The position numbers and the translations under genes are program-made. The notes under the pieces are model-generated. The model was given only the letters and a program-made list of their open reading frames with translations. It searched no databases and was not told the origin of the DNA. Of a stretch of DNA of 64,000 nt, positions 25,318 through 34,911 are shown in pieces; the first letter of the stretch is position 1, and each line of letters opens with the position of its first letter. Source of the DNA: JAOSJT01 sp035362335 (GTDB lineage: Bacteria; Bacteroidota; Ignavibacteria; SZUA-365); contig DAOSDL010000024.1 of NCBI GenBank assembly GCA_035362335.1, positions 6,228 through 70,227 on the forward strand, given 5' to 3'.

Positions 25318-26300
25318 CGCATGAGTACGGACAGGGCATGACGCGGGAGGATCTTCCGGCGCTCGATGACCGTCGCGTACTTCTCACCGGCGCCACGGGC
25401 TTTCTGGGCCGGCACGTGCTTCGGGCACTGCGCTTGGCTGGCGCGGCGGTGTGTGCGACGCATCTGCCTTCGGAGCATCCCCAGTTCGAGAGCGGTGTAT
25501 CCGGTATTTCTCTCGACATCACCGACCACGACGCCCTGCGCACCTTGCTTGCGGAATTGCAGCCCGACACCATTGTACACTGCGCGGCACACATGGGCAG
25601 CGAGCGCAGCTACGCTTTCGCCGAAACAGCAATGCGCGTGAACTTCCTGGCCACGCACAGCATGCTGCTGGCGGCGGGCGATGGCATCGCCGGATTGCGG
25701 CGCATTGTGCTGATCGGTTCGGCCGAGGAGTACGGCGATGCGACCGAATTCCCTCTGCACGAGGACATGCCCGCGCGCCCGGTGTCGCCCTACTCGGCGT
25801 CGAAAGCGGCCGTCACGCAAAGCGCCATGCTGTACCACACACTGTTCGGTCTGCCCGTCACCGTGCTGCGCCCGTTCATCATCTACGGCCCGGAGCAAGC
25901 ACCGTGGATGATGCTGCCGCAACTGATCCGCCATGCGCACGACGGACGGGATTTTCCCATGACGCCCGGCGAGCAGACGCGGGATTTCGTCTACGTGGAG
26001 GATGTTGCGCGCGCCATACTTCTCGCCATCGCGGTGGAGGAAGCAAGCGGACAGATTTTCAACATCTGCTCGGGAGAAGAGCGCAGCATACGCTCGGTCG
26101 CGGAAGAGACCGTGCGCCTTATGGGCAATCCCGTGCGCCTCGACATCGGCGCCCTCCCCTACCGCAGCAACGAGGCGATGCGACTGGTGGGCAGCAACGA
26201 CAAGGCGCGGCGCATCCTCGGGTGGACGTCGCGCATCCCATTCGACGAGGGCCTGGTCCGCACCATCGATTGGTACCGCCGGAACGGTTTCGGCGAGTGA
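25305..26300 (+). CDS. NAD-dependent epimerase/dehydratase (nucleotide-sugar)
   Basis: An extended SDR enzyme of about 331 residues with the NAD loop VLLTGATGFLGRHVLRALR, DITDHDALRTLL, VHCAAHMGSERSYAFAE, LIGSAEEYGD and the catalytic SPYSASKAAVTQ, plus TPGEQTRDFVYVEDVARAIL. It probably uses the keto sugar made by the two preceding enzymes as reductase or epimerase, but the substrate cannot be read from the sequence. I prefer the GTG at 25305, inside the end of rfbG, because AAGGAG lies five bases upstream; an ATG at 25338 is the alternative start. Confidence 0.85.
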   Translation: MGHLTHEYGQGMTREDLPALDDRRVLLTGATGFLGRHVLRALRLAGAAVCATHLPSEHPQFESGVSGISLDITDHDALRTLLAELQPDTIVHCAAHMGSERSYAFAETAMRVNFLATHSMLLAAGDGIAGLRRIVLIGSAEEYGDATEFPLHEDMPARPVSPYSASKAAVTQSAMLYHTLFGLPVTVLRPFIIYGPEQAPWMMLPQLIRHAHDGRDFPMTPGEQTRDFVYVEDVARAILLAIAVEEASGQIFNICSGEERSIRSVAEETVRLMGNPVRLDIGALPYRSNEAMRLVGSNDKARRILGWTSRIPFDEGLVRTIDWYRRNGFGE

Positions 26301-26340
26301 AGGTGAACTGTTGTTCTTTTTTCCAGAAAGCACGCTCCGC

Positions 26341-27174
26341 ATGAACGCATCGATATTCGCCCTGTTCTTCCTTTTTCTGCTTTCGAGCGCGTCACAAGCG
26401 CAAAGCGCGTTTCGCAATGCCACGGCGGATTTCGACAAGGGAGATAAACTGTACTCCGAGGAGCGCTACAAGGAAGCGCTGCGCGAATACCAGCGCCTGC
26501 CCGTTTCGGTCGAAGCACACAAGCGCATCGGCGCGGCACAGATCAAGTTGTGGGACATGAACGCCGCCATCGCATCGCTGCGCAAGGCGGTGGCCCTGGC
26601 CGAACGTGACAGCGAAGCGCTGGCGTTGCTCGCGGAAGCACTGAGCTGGAAGGGCGACTTCGATGAAGCGTCGGCGCTGTACCGGCGCTCACTCGCCGAC
26701 AAGACCGCGCCGGTGTCGGTGCGTCTCGGCTATGCACGCACGCTCTCCTGGTCGAAGGACATTGACGGCGCGCTGGAGCAGTACCGCATCGCGACGCGGG
26801 AATTCCCCCGCAACCTCGATGCGCACATGGGCCTGGCCGAGATGTTGAGTTGGAAAAAACAATTCGATGCATCCATCGAAAGTTACCGCCGCGTGGCGGA
26901 ACTCACGGATATTTCCGCATACAAGAGCGTGGCGTTGTCCCGCGTGGGGAAAGTGCAGACCTGGAAAGGCGACATGAAGGCCGCAAAGGAGACGTACCAA
27001 CGCGCACTGAGATTGAATGCGAAAAACCCCGACGCGATGTTCGGTCTCGGCGAATTGCATGAGTGGGAGGGAAATTACCCGGAAGCGAAAGCCCTTTACC
27101 AGCGCATACTGCAAGCGCAGCCAGAGCACAAGGCGGCGAAGGCGAAGCTGATGCAGTTACTGTGGGTGAAGTGA
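26341..27174 (+). CDS. Exported TPR-repeat protein
   Basis: The 277-residue protein has a signal peptide (MNASIFALFFLFLLSSASQA) followed by about seven TPR/Sel1-like helical repeats (SEERYKEALREYQRLP, GDFDEASALYRRSLADK, KDIDGALEQYRIATREFPRN, KQFDASIESYRRVAEL, GDMKAAKETYQRALRLN, GNYPEAKALYQRILQAQPE). Periplasmic TPR proteins next to processive glycosyltransferases often guide export of the polymer, as in BcsC, AlgK or PgaA. Here the beta-barrel part would have to be separate. The glycosyltransferase gene begins two bases after the stop. Confidence 0.85.
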   Translation: MNASIFALFFLFLLSSASQAQSAFRNATADFDKGDKLYSEERYKEALREYQRLPVSVEAHKRIGAAQIKLWDMNAAIASLRKAVALAERDSEALALLAEALSWKGDFDEASALYRRSLADKTAPVSVRLGYARTLSWSKDIDGALEQYRIATREFPRNLDAHMGLAEMLSWKKQFDASIESYRRVAELTDISAYKSVALSRVGKVQTWKGDMKAAKETYQRALRLNAKNPDAMFGLGELHEWEGNYPEAKALYQRILQAQPEHKAAKAKLMQLLWVK

Positions 27175-27176
27175 GC

Positions 27177-28703
27177 ATGGCGCTATCCGCTCGCGTGCCG
27201 GATGACCACGCCATGCCCGTACCGGGCCGAGCGGCGAAGTTGTTGCTGCACGTGCTGGTGTTCGCCGCGTTTCAGAGCATGCTGTTCTTCGCGCTGTGGT
27301 GGTTCGATCCAGGGCACACCAAGCACCTCGTTCTCTTCGTGCCACTCACCATCGCCACATTCTGGCTGTTTCACGAATCCTTCATCTACTGGTTTTATTT
27401 GCTCGGCATGCGCGCACCGCGGCATCGCACCGCCGCCGAGGGCCTGCGTGTGGATGTGTTTACCACCGCCGCGCCGGGCGAACCATTGGACATGTTCGCC
27501 CGCTCACTTCCCGCGCTCGTGGCCATGCGCTATCCGCATCGCAGCTACCTGCTCGATGGCAGCGGCAGTGCGGAATTGCGCGCGCTGGCGGAATCGCTGG
27601 GGATGGAGCGCATCGACTGCACGGATGTGGGAGGTGCCAAGGCCGGCAAGGTGAATCATGCGCTGGCGCGGACCTCGGGTGATATCGTGCTGGTGATCGA
27701 TCCGGATCACGTGGCGCGGGAGGATTTTCTCGATCGCGTACTCGGGCATTTCGACGACGAGCGTGTGGGTTTTGTGCAGGTCGTGCAAGGCTATCACAAT
27801 CAGGGCGCGTCGTTTGTGGCGCGCGCGGCGGCGGAGCAGACCTACGGATTCTACGGTCCGATTCTCATGGGCATGCATGGCTACGGCTCGCCGATTGTGA
27901 TCGGCGCGAACTGCACATTCCGCCGCGCGGCACTGGATTCGATAGGCGGACATGCGGTGCATCTCGTCGAGGACTTCGTAACCTCGCTGCGCCTGCACGC
28001 GCGGGGTTGGCGATCGGTGTATGTTCCGGACATCCTGTGCCGGGGATTGGTGCCGGAGGATCTCGGCGCGTATTTCTCGCAGCAGTTGAAATGGGCGACG
28101 GGCATGTTTCGCGCCTTGTTCACGCAGCTGCCGAAGCATGTGGGACAACTGCGCGGGTGGCGCGCGCTGAGCTACGTACTCAGCGCGACGTATTATTTCA
28201 ACGGCGTGCCGATGTTGATCAATCTGCTTCTGCCCATCATCTTTCTGTTCTCAGGATGGTGGGCGGTGGAAATGCCGATCAAGGGATACTTCGCCCATCT
28301 GCTTCCCTTTGTCGCGAATTTCCTGTTGCTACATCTCGTCGCGCAGCGCTGGATGCGCCACCCATCCGAACGCGGACTGCAATGGCGCGGCGCCCTGCTC
28401 AAGCTGGGGAGCTGGCCGGTGTACGTGCTGGCTTTGCTGTATGCCATTGCGGGTGTGAATGTCCCCTATCTCCCGACGCCGAAAACCCGCGGTGTGCGCG
28501 GGAGCGCCTGGCTGGTGCTGCCGCATGTGGCGGTCATGCTTCTTTCGCTCGCGGCCTTGCTGTACGCATGGCAATCACCCCTACGTGATTTCGATGGCAC
28601 GCGCTTGATGATGTTCTTCGCCGTGTTGAACATGCTGTTGCTCGCGCCGTTCCCGCTGATCGCGGTACTGGAGCGCCTCCGCGCGAGGGAGCGTGCCGCA
28701 TGA
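27177..28703 (+). CDS. Membrane processive family 2 glycosyltransferase (cellulose/chitin synthase-like)
   Basis: The 508-residue protein has membrane segments at about 24-42 and 52-77, a cytoplasmic GT-A domain, and several C-terminal membrane spans. Catalytic motifs are present in order: first Asp in LLDGSG (127), metal-binding DPD (175-177), the base Asp in VEDF (265-266), and QQLKW (302-306). The last is a Lys variant of the QxxRW motif that marks processive beta-glycan synthases. It probably polymerises and exports a beta-linked exopolysaccharide. The start ATG at 27177 follows the TPR stop by two bases, and its stop overlaps the GH26 start (ATGA). Confidence 0.92.
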   Translation: MALSARVPDDHAMPVPGRAAKLLLHVLVFAAFQSMLFFALWWFDPGHTKHLVLFVPLTIATFWLFHESFIYWFYLLGMRAPRHRTAAEGLRVDVFTTAAPGEPLDMFARSLPALVAMRYPHRSYLLDGSGSAELRALAESLGMERIDCTDVGGAKAGKVNHALARTSGDIVLVIDPDHVAREDFLDRVLGHFDDERVGFVQVVQGYHNQGASFVARAAAEQTYGFYGPILMGMHGYGSPIVIGANCTFRRAALDSIGGHAVHLVEDFVTSLRLHARGWRSVYVPDILCRGLVPEDLGAYFSQQLKWATGMFRALFTQLPKHVGQLRGWRALSYVLSATYYFNGVPMLINLLLPIIFLFSGWWAVEMPIKGYFAHLLPFVANFLLLHLVAQRWMRHPSERGLQWRGALLKLGSWPVYVLALLYAIAGVNVPYLPTPKTRGVRGSAWLVLPHVAVMLLSLAALLYAWQSPLRDFDGTRLMMFFAVLNMLLLAPFPLIAVLERLRARERAA

Positions 28704-29746
28704 ATAAGCGACGCATCCCCGTATTGCTTGTGCTGCCCGCGTATCTCGCGGCCTTGTGGCTCGCCTTTCCCCACTTCGATACGCTGTACACCGATGGAGT
28801 CAGTACGGCACGTGTTATGATCGGACGACTCGCGATGAGCGCGGGAGTGCTCCCCGAACACGACGGTCTGCTGCTTGGCGTGTATCGTCCGGAGTTGCCC
28901 TATGCAATGAGCACACTGCGCGGCATGGAGGGACGCATTGGCAAGCGCTTCGACATCATCTCTTTCTACACCACCTGGGGCGACCGCGAGGAGGATCAGT
29001 TTCCTTCCGCGCTGCTGCGCGCGGTGGATGAGCACGGAGCGGTGGCGATGATCACCTGGGAGCCATGGACAACGGAGTTCGCCATCAATGCCGGACGCGA
29101 CGGCGATGCGCTGCGCACCGATCTCGCGGAGATCAGCTCGGGGCGCTACGATGCGTATATCCGCGCCTGGGCACGGGAAGCAGTGGTGTACGGCAAGCCG
29201 TTTTTCCTGCGCTTCGCGCATGAGATGAACAATCCGCAGTATCCCTGGTCCACGGCGGCGGGCAACGCCGCGGAGGAATTCATCCGCGCGTGGCGGCATG
29301 TGTGGAGCATATTCAACGACGTTGGCGCGCGCAATGCGATCTGGGTGTGGTCGCCCAAACGGGAGGCCCCGCGCGAACTGTATCCCGGCGGCGCGTATGT
29401 GGATTGGGTCGGCACGGGCGTGTTCAACTACGGCACACGCGGCGAGGCCTGGTACGATTTCGAGTACCTTTTTGAAAATGTGTACCGCGCTGCCATTGCT
29501 TACGACAAACCGGTGATGCTCGCCGAGCTCGCCAGCGTGAACAGCGGCGGCAGCAGGCCGAATTGGTTCAACGATGTCTGGCGAAAGCTTCCCTCGCAGT
29601 ATCCCGCGGTGCGCGCGGTGGTGTTGTACGACAATCCCGTGGATCGCACCCTGCCGGGACAGGAAATCGACTGGTCCATTCTCGAAGACGACGCAACAAT
29701 GCAGACTATTTCATCCGCTATCACACAGCAGGTATTCCGCAAATGA
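28700..29746 (+). CDS. GH26-like glycoside hydrolase (beta-mannanase type)
   Basis: The 348-residue protein starts with an uncleaved or signal-type hydrophobic segment (IPVLLVLPAYLAALWLAF) and then has a GH26-like TIM barrel. The acid/base Glu175 is in FLRFAHEMN and the nucleophile Glu276 in PVMLAELAS; IISFYTTWGD and MITWEPW supply other barrel strands. GH26 enzymes usually cut beta-mannans or related beta-glucans. Within a synthase operon it may trim, edit or release the polymer made by the preceding glycosyltransferase, as BcsZ does for cellulose. Start and stop overlap the neighbours by four bases each. Confidence 0.88.
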   Translation: MNKRRIPVLLVLPAYLAALWLAFPHFDTLYTDGVSTARVMIGRLAMSAGVLPEHDGLLLGVYRPELPYAMSTLRGMEGRIGKRFDIISFYTTWGDREEDQFPSALLRAVDEHGAVAMITWEPWTTEFAINAGRDGDALRTDLAEISSGRYDAYIRAWAREAVVYGKPFFLRFAHEMNNPQYPWSTAAGNAAEEFIRAWRHVWSIFNDVGARNAIWVWSPKREAPRELYPGGAYVDWVGTGVFNYGTRGEAWYDFEYLFENVYRAAIAYDKPVMLAELASVNSGGSRPNWFNDVWRKLPSQYPAVRAVVLYDNPVDRTLPGQEIDWSILEDDATMQTISSAITQQVFRK

Positions 29747-31665
29747 CCACACGTATGCACATACTCCACCTCACCATTGCGGGCGCCATCGCCCTGTTTT
29801 CCGGTACCAGCGTCTTCGCTCAATGGCAGGCGAACGGCGTGGCCGCCTGCGCCGCACAGGGCGAGCAATTGCACGCGGTGTGCGGTGGCGAGGGCCAGGG
29901 CACAGTGACGAGCTGGGATGATTACCGCAACGGTACCGGAGATATTCTCGCGCAGAAGCTGGACGCGCTGGGCAATGCGCTGTGGCAGGCCAACGGCGTG
30001 CTCGTATGCGGCGCCTCCAATCATCAACTCGCGCCAGTGCTGTGCGGCGATGGAGCCGGAGGAGCGATTATCGTGTGGGAGGATTATCGCGCGGGCCTGT
30101 CGGCGGGAGACATTTACGCGCAGCGTGTATCGTCGAGCGGTCAGACGCTGTGGAGCGCGAATGGTGTGGCGGTGTGCACGGCATCGGGTGTGCAAATGCG
30201 TCCGGTGATCGCCAGCGATGGTCAGGGTGGCGCATTCATCGCCTGGGAGGATTATCGTGGCAGCAGTGCCAATGTGTACGTGCAGCGCATCGACGCATCG
30301 GGTGCGGCGACATGGAGCGCCAATGGCATTCCGGTGGCCACGGTGCAAGGTGCGCGCTACGTGCCCGCGATCGCCGCGACGAATGGTGACGTGGTCATCG
30401 CCTGGGAGGAAAACCGCAGCGGCAGCGAATTCGATCTCTACGCGCAGCGGCTGAACGCCGGCGGTACCGCGCTCTGGGGCGGCGACGCACTGGCCATTTG
30501 CACCGTCACCGGTGTGCAGGCGCAAATCGCCGCGGTGGCTGACGCCTCGGGCGCGGTGTATCTGGCCTGGCAGGACTATCGCTCCGGCAATCCCGACATG
30601 TACGGTCAGAAATTGGGAAACGGCGCCGTGCTGTGGTCGGCCAACGGTGTCTCCGTCTGCAGCGCATCCGGTACGCAGGAGGAGCCCGCTATCGTGGGCG
30701 ATGGCGCGGGGGGAGCGATTGTGGCCTGGGCGGATTATCGAAGCAATCAGGGAAATATCCACGCGCAGCGCATCGGCGCGCAAGGCGCGGCACTGTGGAT
30801 GAACGACGGCATCGCCGTCTGTGCCGCACAGGGTACGCAGCACGCCCCCGGCATATCTACCGATGGCGCGGGTGGCGCCGTGATCGCCTGGGCGGATTAC
30901 CGTGTCGCGGCGGGTGATGTGTATGCGCAGCGTGTGGATGCGAATGGCACCGCCATCTGGACAGCGAATGGCGTCGGCGTGTGCACCGCCAGCGGAACAC
31001 AGATGGATCCCGTGCTCGCTGCCGACGGCGGCGGTGGAGCGGTGGTGCTGTGGACGGATTACCGCGGCGGTGCCGGCGATATTTTTGCTCAGCGCATCAA
31101 CCAACACGGAACACCGCTTCCTGTGACTCTGGAGCTGTTCAGCGCCGAGCGCATCGATGGCGATGTGCTGTTGCGCTGGCGCAGCGGTGCGGAGTGGAAT
31201 GTGCTGGGCTACGAAGTGCATTCATCGAACGGCGATGGAACATGGCGCCTCGAAGGCTTCGTTGCCGCGCTGGCGCATAACGGCGCATCGTACGAATTCC
31301 GCGTGCTTGCGCCCACGGCCGATCGTTTCCGCTTGCGCATCATCGACACCGACGGCAGTGAGGATTTCGGTCCGGAATTGCGGGTGAACTCGATGCCGAT
31401 TTCGATACTGTCGGAGTTGACCACGCATCCCACACCCGCGCACGATCATGTGAATCTGAGTTTCGAAGCTCCCCCGGGTCTCCCCTTGCACATCAGCATT
31501 GCGGATATCGCCGGACGGAATTACGTTTCAGACACGCACCTGTTCAGTAGCGGCGGTCGGCAATGGTGGCGTGTTTCGCTCGCGGGATTGCCGCCCGGGA
31601 CGTATCTGCTGCGGGTGGCCTCGCCTTCCGCGCAGCGGCAGCGATTGATCGTCGTCGCGCGTTGA
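29743..31665 (+). CDS. Secreted tandem-repeat protein with T9SS-type domain
   Basis: The ATG at 29743 overlaps the GH26 stop (ATGA). A signal peptide (LHLTIAGAIALFSGTSVFAQ) leads into about eight imperfect repeats of ~55 residues, each with LW(Q/S)ANGV.VC, a GDGAGGAI(V/I)AW.DYR motif and (D/N)IYAQR. They probably make beta-propeller blades or a solenoid. A short linker precedes a beta domain (LLRWRSGAEWNVLGYEVHSS) and a T9SS sorting-type C-terminus (LHISIADIAGRNYVSDTH ... GLPPGTYLLRVASPS). It is coupled to the polysaccharide genes, so it may bind or anchor the polymer at the surface. The repeats produce a long open frame on the opposite strand, which is not a gene. Confidence 0.85.
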   Translation: MTTRMHILHLTIAGAIALFSGTSVFAQWQANGVAACAAQGEQLHAVCGGEGQGTVTSWDDYRNGTGDILAQKLDALGNALWQANGVLVCGASNHQLAPVLCGDGAGGAIIVWEDYRAGLSAGDIYAQRVSSSGQTLWSANGVAVCTASGVQMRPVIASDGQGGAFIAWEDYRGSSANVYVQRIDASGAATWSANGIPVATVQGARYVPAIAATNGDVVIAWEENRSGSEFDLYAQRLNAGGTALWGGDALAICTVTGVQAQIAAVADASGAVYLAWQDYRSGNPDMYGQKLGNGAVLWSANGVSVCSASGTQEEPAIVGDGAGGAIVAWADYRSNQGNIHAQRIGAQGAALWMNDGIAVCAAQGTQHAPGISTDGAGGAVIAWADYRVAAGDVYAQRVDANGTAIWTANGVGVCTASGTQMDPVLAADGGGGAVVLWTDYRGGAGDIFAQRINQHGTPLPVTLELFSAERIDGDVLLRWRSGAEWNVLGYEVHSSNGDGTWRLEGFVAALAHNGASYEFRVLAPTADRFRLRIIDTDGSEDFGPELRVNSMPISILSELTTHPTPAHDHVNLSFEAPPGLPLHISIADIAGRNYVSDTHLFSSGGRQWWRVSLAGLPPGTYLLRVASPSAQRQRLIVVAR

Positions 31666-32111
31666 CACCCCGGCAGCCTTCCGGGATTTATCTGTGCTAA
31701 TCTGCGTGTAATCTGCTCTGAAAATAGTGTCGCTGCCTGCATCATGCGCTTCTGCGCGGTAATGAGTTGAGTAAAGAGTGAAGAGTAAAGAGGAAAGTTT
31801 GACGGAAGTCGCCCGAAGCCAAACCGTACTTCCGCTGCCCTCGCAGTCAATCGACGTGTGTTTCTCGTCACTTTCGACAGCGGTCGTTGGATTTCTACTG
31901 CGGCGTCAAATTGCTCGGATCCTTGCAGACTTCCACGAATAATCTGTGATAATCCGTGTGAAATCTGTGAAATCCGTGGTTTTAAAACCGTGTCGAATCC
32001 GAATAATCCAATCACCGCACCATTTTCATTCTCCCGGGTGTGACGAAGGAACATGAATGACTGTGGTTTTAAACCCGTGTTTCGATCTTCCTCGACGAAG
32101 CAGCTATCCAG
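31666..32111. other. 446-bp intergenic region with dispersed repeats
   Basis: It holds a short GAGTAAAG-rich stretch (31765-31797) related to the elements at 41.4-41.9 kb, partial repeats around CTGTGCTAATCTGCG (31690-31715), and the element at 31914-31985 listed separately. No gene is visible. Confidence 0.55.
31914..31985. repeat. Dispersed AATCTGTG-type repeat, copy 1
   Basis: CTCGGATCCTTGCAGACTTC, then CACGAATAATCTGTGATAAT and a run of AATC(C/T)GTG units ending GTGGTTTT, matches 51922-51992 closely in the same orientation. Three or four AATCTGTG-like units in near 10-bp phase make it look like a small palindrome-poor intergenic repeat family. Confidence 0.8.
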
Positions 32112-34844
32112 CTATTTCTTCTCGCTTTCCTCCACGAGCGCATCGAGCGTGCGCTTGAGTTTATCGATCTCTTCGCCATAGCGCGCCCACTCGCCGCGCT
32201 TCTGCGCCTCGATTGCGCGATTGTATTGTTCGACAGCGGACTTGGCGAGGTCGCGCGCGCCACGCGGCGCAGCGCTGCCGACGTTCGTCGGTGATGTAGC
32301 GCCGGAGCCCTCCGTCGGCGTTGCCGGACTGCGGCGTTGGAACACCGCGAGCAACGCCGCCTCGAGCGTGGGTTCCATGGCGAGGCGATTGTGATAGGCC
32401 ACGATGATGCGCTTGAGTTCGGGAATCTTGCCCGACGTGGCTTGCAGATACACCGGTTGCACGTATATCATCTCGTTTCTGATCGGAATCACGAGAAGAT
32501 TGCCGCGATACACGCGTGAACCTTGCTGATTCCACAACGTGAGCTGCTGCGAAATCACCGGATCCTGATTCATGCGGCCGATGATTTGCATGGGCCCGAA
32601 AATTTGCTCCTGTTTGGGAAAATTGTACACGAGCATTTTTCCGTAATTGTCACCATCGCTGCGGGCGCAGAGCCAGGCAATCATATTGTCGCGCTTGTTC
32701 GGCGTGTAGGGAATCATCTGGATGAACTCCTCCGATTTCTCGCCGGGCAGGCGCATGATGGCGTAGTAGCTCTCCATCGGCACCACGTCCTCTTCGAGTT
32801 TTTCCGTGGCGATGTTCCACAAATCCTCTTTGTTGTAGAACACCTGCGGGTCCTCCATGTGATAGGTGGAGTACACCTGCGCCTGCAAGTCGAAGAGGTC
32901 TTGCGGATAGCGTACATGCGCCCGGAGCTTCTCCGGCATCTTGTCGGCCGGGAGGAAAAGATCGGGGAAAATTTTCGCGTACGTGCGTACGAGTGGATCG
33001 CGCTCGGGGTGATAGGCGTAGAAACGCGTCTCGCCGTTGTAGGCGTCGATCACGATTTTCACCGAATTGCGCATGTAGTTGTACCCTTCCATCGGCTTGG
33101 AATACGGGAAGGCGTTGCTGTAGGTGTACGCGTCCTGCATCCAGTACAGACGTCCGCCGGCCACCACCAGGTAGGGATCCTCGTCGTAGGCGAGGAAGGG
33201 CGCTATGCTGCGCACGCGTTCGGCGATGTGCCGCTTGTAGAGGATGCGGCTTTCGCTGCCGATGTACCCCGAAATCAGGATGTTCATGTCGCCGAAATGC
33301 ATGGCGAAAATCAGTCGACGGAACAGCGAGCCGATGGATACGCCCGCGTTCTCACGGTAGCGCGTCATCTGGTTCTGGTCGCCCAACGGGTAGTCGAATT
33401 CCTCGATATTCCCCTTCACAATCACCGGCGTATTGGTGGCTTCACCGAAGTAGATCTCCGGACGTTGCACATCGAGTCCGTGCTCGGATACCGGCGGGAT
33501 GTCGCGGATGAACAGTTCCGGCAAACCCTCCTCGGTCACCACATTCACTGGACTCATGCCGAGTCCGTACCCGTGCGTATACACGAGATTCAGGTTCACC
33601 CAGGTCTGCGCATTGGCGGGCAGTTTGCTTTGGTCCAACTCGCGCGCGCTGAGCATCACCTGGCGGTAGCTGCCATCCGGCAGCCGATAGCGATCCACAT
33701 CCACATCGGGGAAGGTGTAGTACAGGCGGATCACCTGCAGCTGGTCCAGCGTGCTGGCCAGGGGACGATAATCCCAGAGCATGATGTTGCGAATGGTCGC
33801 GCTGTCGGCCACGATGTCGTCGTACATCATCGTGTAGCGCGGATTCATGGCCTTCTCCTCAACGCGATTGAGATCGAAGGCGAAGCGCGTGAATTCGATG
33901 TTGTTCCGAATGTATGGCAGTTCCTTGCTCTGCTCGTTCGGATCCACGATGAACTGCTGCACCAGCGCCGGTAGCAGCGCACCCGCCACGATGGCGAGCA
34001 CGAAATATGCACCGAGCCAGCGTAGCAGCAATTTGAAATTCCGCGCGAACAGCGTGTACACCAGCACGCCCGCAGTGGCGAGCGACATCAGCGCCATCAC
34101 CCAGGCGGCGGGGAGTTGCGCATACACGTCGGTGAAACCCGCACCGTAAAAACTCGATGAGCGGTCGGAGGTAAGGATGTCGTAGCGTCCGAGCCAGTAC
34201 ACGACGCCCACCAGCACGAAGAGCTGTGCCAGCACCACCGCCAGATGCTTGCGCGCCGCAGCGGAAATGGCGATGCGTCCGAAGGCGAAGGACACACCCT
34301 GCCGTACGATGTACACGAGCACCACGCCGATGAGCGTGAGTACCGTGGCGCCGATGAGCCAGCTTACAATCGAACCGATGAAGGGAAGTTGCTGCACGTA
34401 GAAGGAGACGTCGTTCCCGAATATCGGATCGCTTATGCCGAATCCCTCGGCGTTGAGAAACACCAGCGCGTCCATCCACGTCCCGCTCAGCATGTTCGCC
34501 ATGATGAACGAAAGGAACACTGCCGCGCCGTACACCAGCCAGCGAATCACTTTCGCGAAGCCGTCGATCACCGCCTGCAAGCGTGGATCCACGGTGAGAT
34601 TGCTCTCGGATTTCAAACTCACGCGCAGGTGCAGTACGAATTGCAGGAAAAAGACCACAAATCCCACAACCCACATCGTGATCTGCGTGCCGTAATTCGT
34701 CCAGAACACTGCGCCGTAGTCCACATCATCGAACCACCACATGTCGGTGAGGAAGGATGAAAGCATACCGAGCAGTATCAGCAACGCTATCAGTGCACCG
34801 ATGGTGATGGCGAGTACGCGTTTGGGCTTCATATCATTGACCAT
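32112..34844 (-). CDS. UPF0182-family multispan membrane protein
   Basis: About 910 residues, the usual size for UPF0182. The N-terminal third has seven membrane segments (LAITIGALIALLILLGML, TMWVVGFVVFFLQFVLHL, LVYGAAVFLSFIMANML, VSWLIGATVLTLIGVVLV, HLAVVLAQLFVLVGVVYW, VMALMSLATAGVLVYTLF, YFVLAIVAGALLPALV). The rest is a large soluble domain with PVNVVTEEGLPELFIRDIPP, PEIYFGE and KDNMIAWLCARSDG, family hallmarks. A charged C-terminal tail ends the protein. The function of the family is not established. The start is uncertain: ATG at 34844 is chosen, with ATG at 34832 or TTG at 34865 possible; none has a good ribosome site. Confidence 0.9.
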   Translation of the reverse strand: MVNDMKPKRVLAITIGALIALLILLGMLSSFLTDMWWFDDVDYGAVFWTNYGTQITMWVVGFVVFFLQFVLHLRVSLKSESNLTVDPRLQAVIDGFAKVIRWLVYGAAVFLSFIMANMLSGTWMDALVFLNAEGFGISDPIFGNDVSFYVQQLPFIGSIVSWLIGATVLTLIGVVLVYIVRQGVSFAFGRIAISAAARKHLAVVLAQLFVLVGVVYWLGRYDILTSDRSSSFYGAGFTDVYAQLPAAWVMALMSLATAGVLVYTLFARNFKLLLRWLGAYFVLAIVAGALLPALVQQFIVDPNEQSKELPYIRNNIEFTRFAFDLNRVEEKAMNPRYTMMYDDIVADSATIRNIMLWDYRPLASTLDQLQVIRLYYTFPDVDVDRYRLPDGSYRQVMLSARELDQSKLPANAQTWVNLNLVYTHGYGLGMSPVNVVTEEGLPELFIRDIPPVSEHGLDVQRPEIYFGEATNTPVIVKGNIEEFDYPLGDQNQMTRYRENAGVSIGSLFRRLIFAMHFGDMNILISGYIGSESRILYKRHIAERVRSIAPFLAYDEDPYLVVAGGRLYWMQDAYTYSNAFPYSKPMEGYNYMRNSVKIVIDAYNGETRFYAYHPERDPLVRTYAKIFPDLFLPADKMPEKLRAHVRYPQDLFDLQAQVYSTYHMEDPQVFYNKEDLWNIATEKLEEDVVPMESYYAIMRLPGEKSEEFIQMIPYTPNKRDNMIAWLCARSDGDNYGKMLVYNFPKQEQIFGPMQIIGRMNQDPVISQQLTLWNQQGSRVYRGNLLVIPIRNEMIYVQPVYLQATSGKIPELKRIIVAYHNRLAMEPTLEAALLAVFQRRSPATPTEGSGATSPTNVGSAAPRGARDLAKSAVEQYNRAIEAQKRGEWARYGEEIDKLKRTLDALVEESEKK

Positions 34845-34911
34845 GGCTGGGGTACATGATTTCAATCTACGCTTTCACCCGGCAAGTCCCAACACGGCGC
34901 AGCATGGGGGC

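Noticed and set aside
29500..31221. 573-residue frame on the minus strand
   Set aside because: It is the complement of the repeat protein gene at 29743-31665, which has signal, repeats and sorting domain. The minus translation is His/Arg-rich and lacks domains.
32523..33974. 483-residue plus-strand frame
   Set aside because: Antisense to the UPF0182 gene; composition is Val/His-rich without domain or ribosome site.
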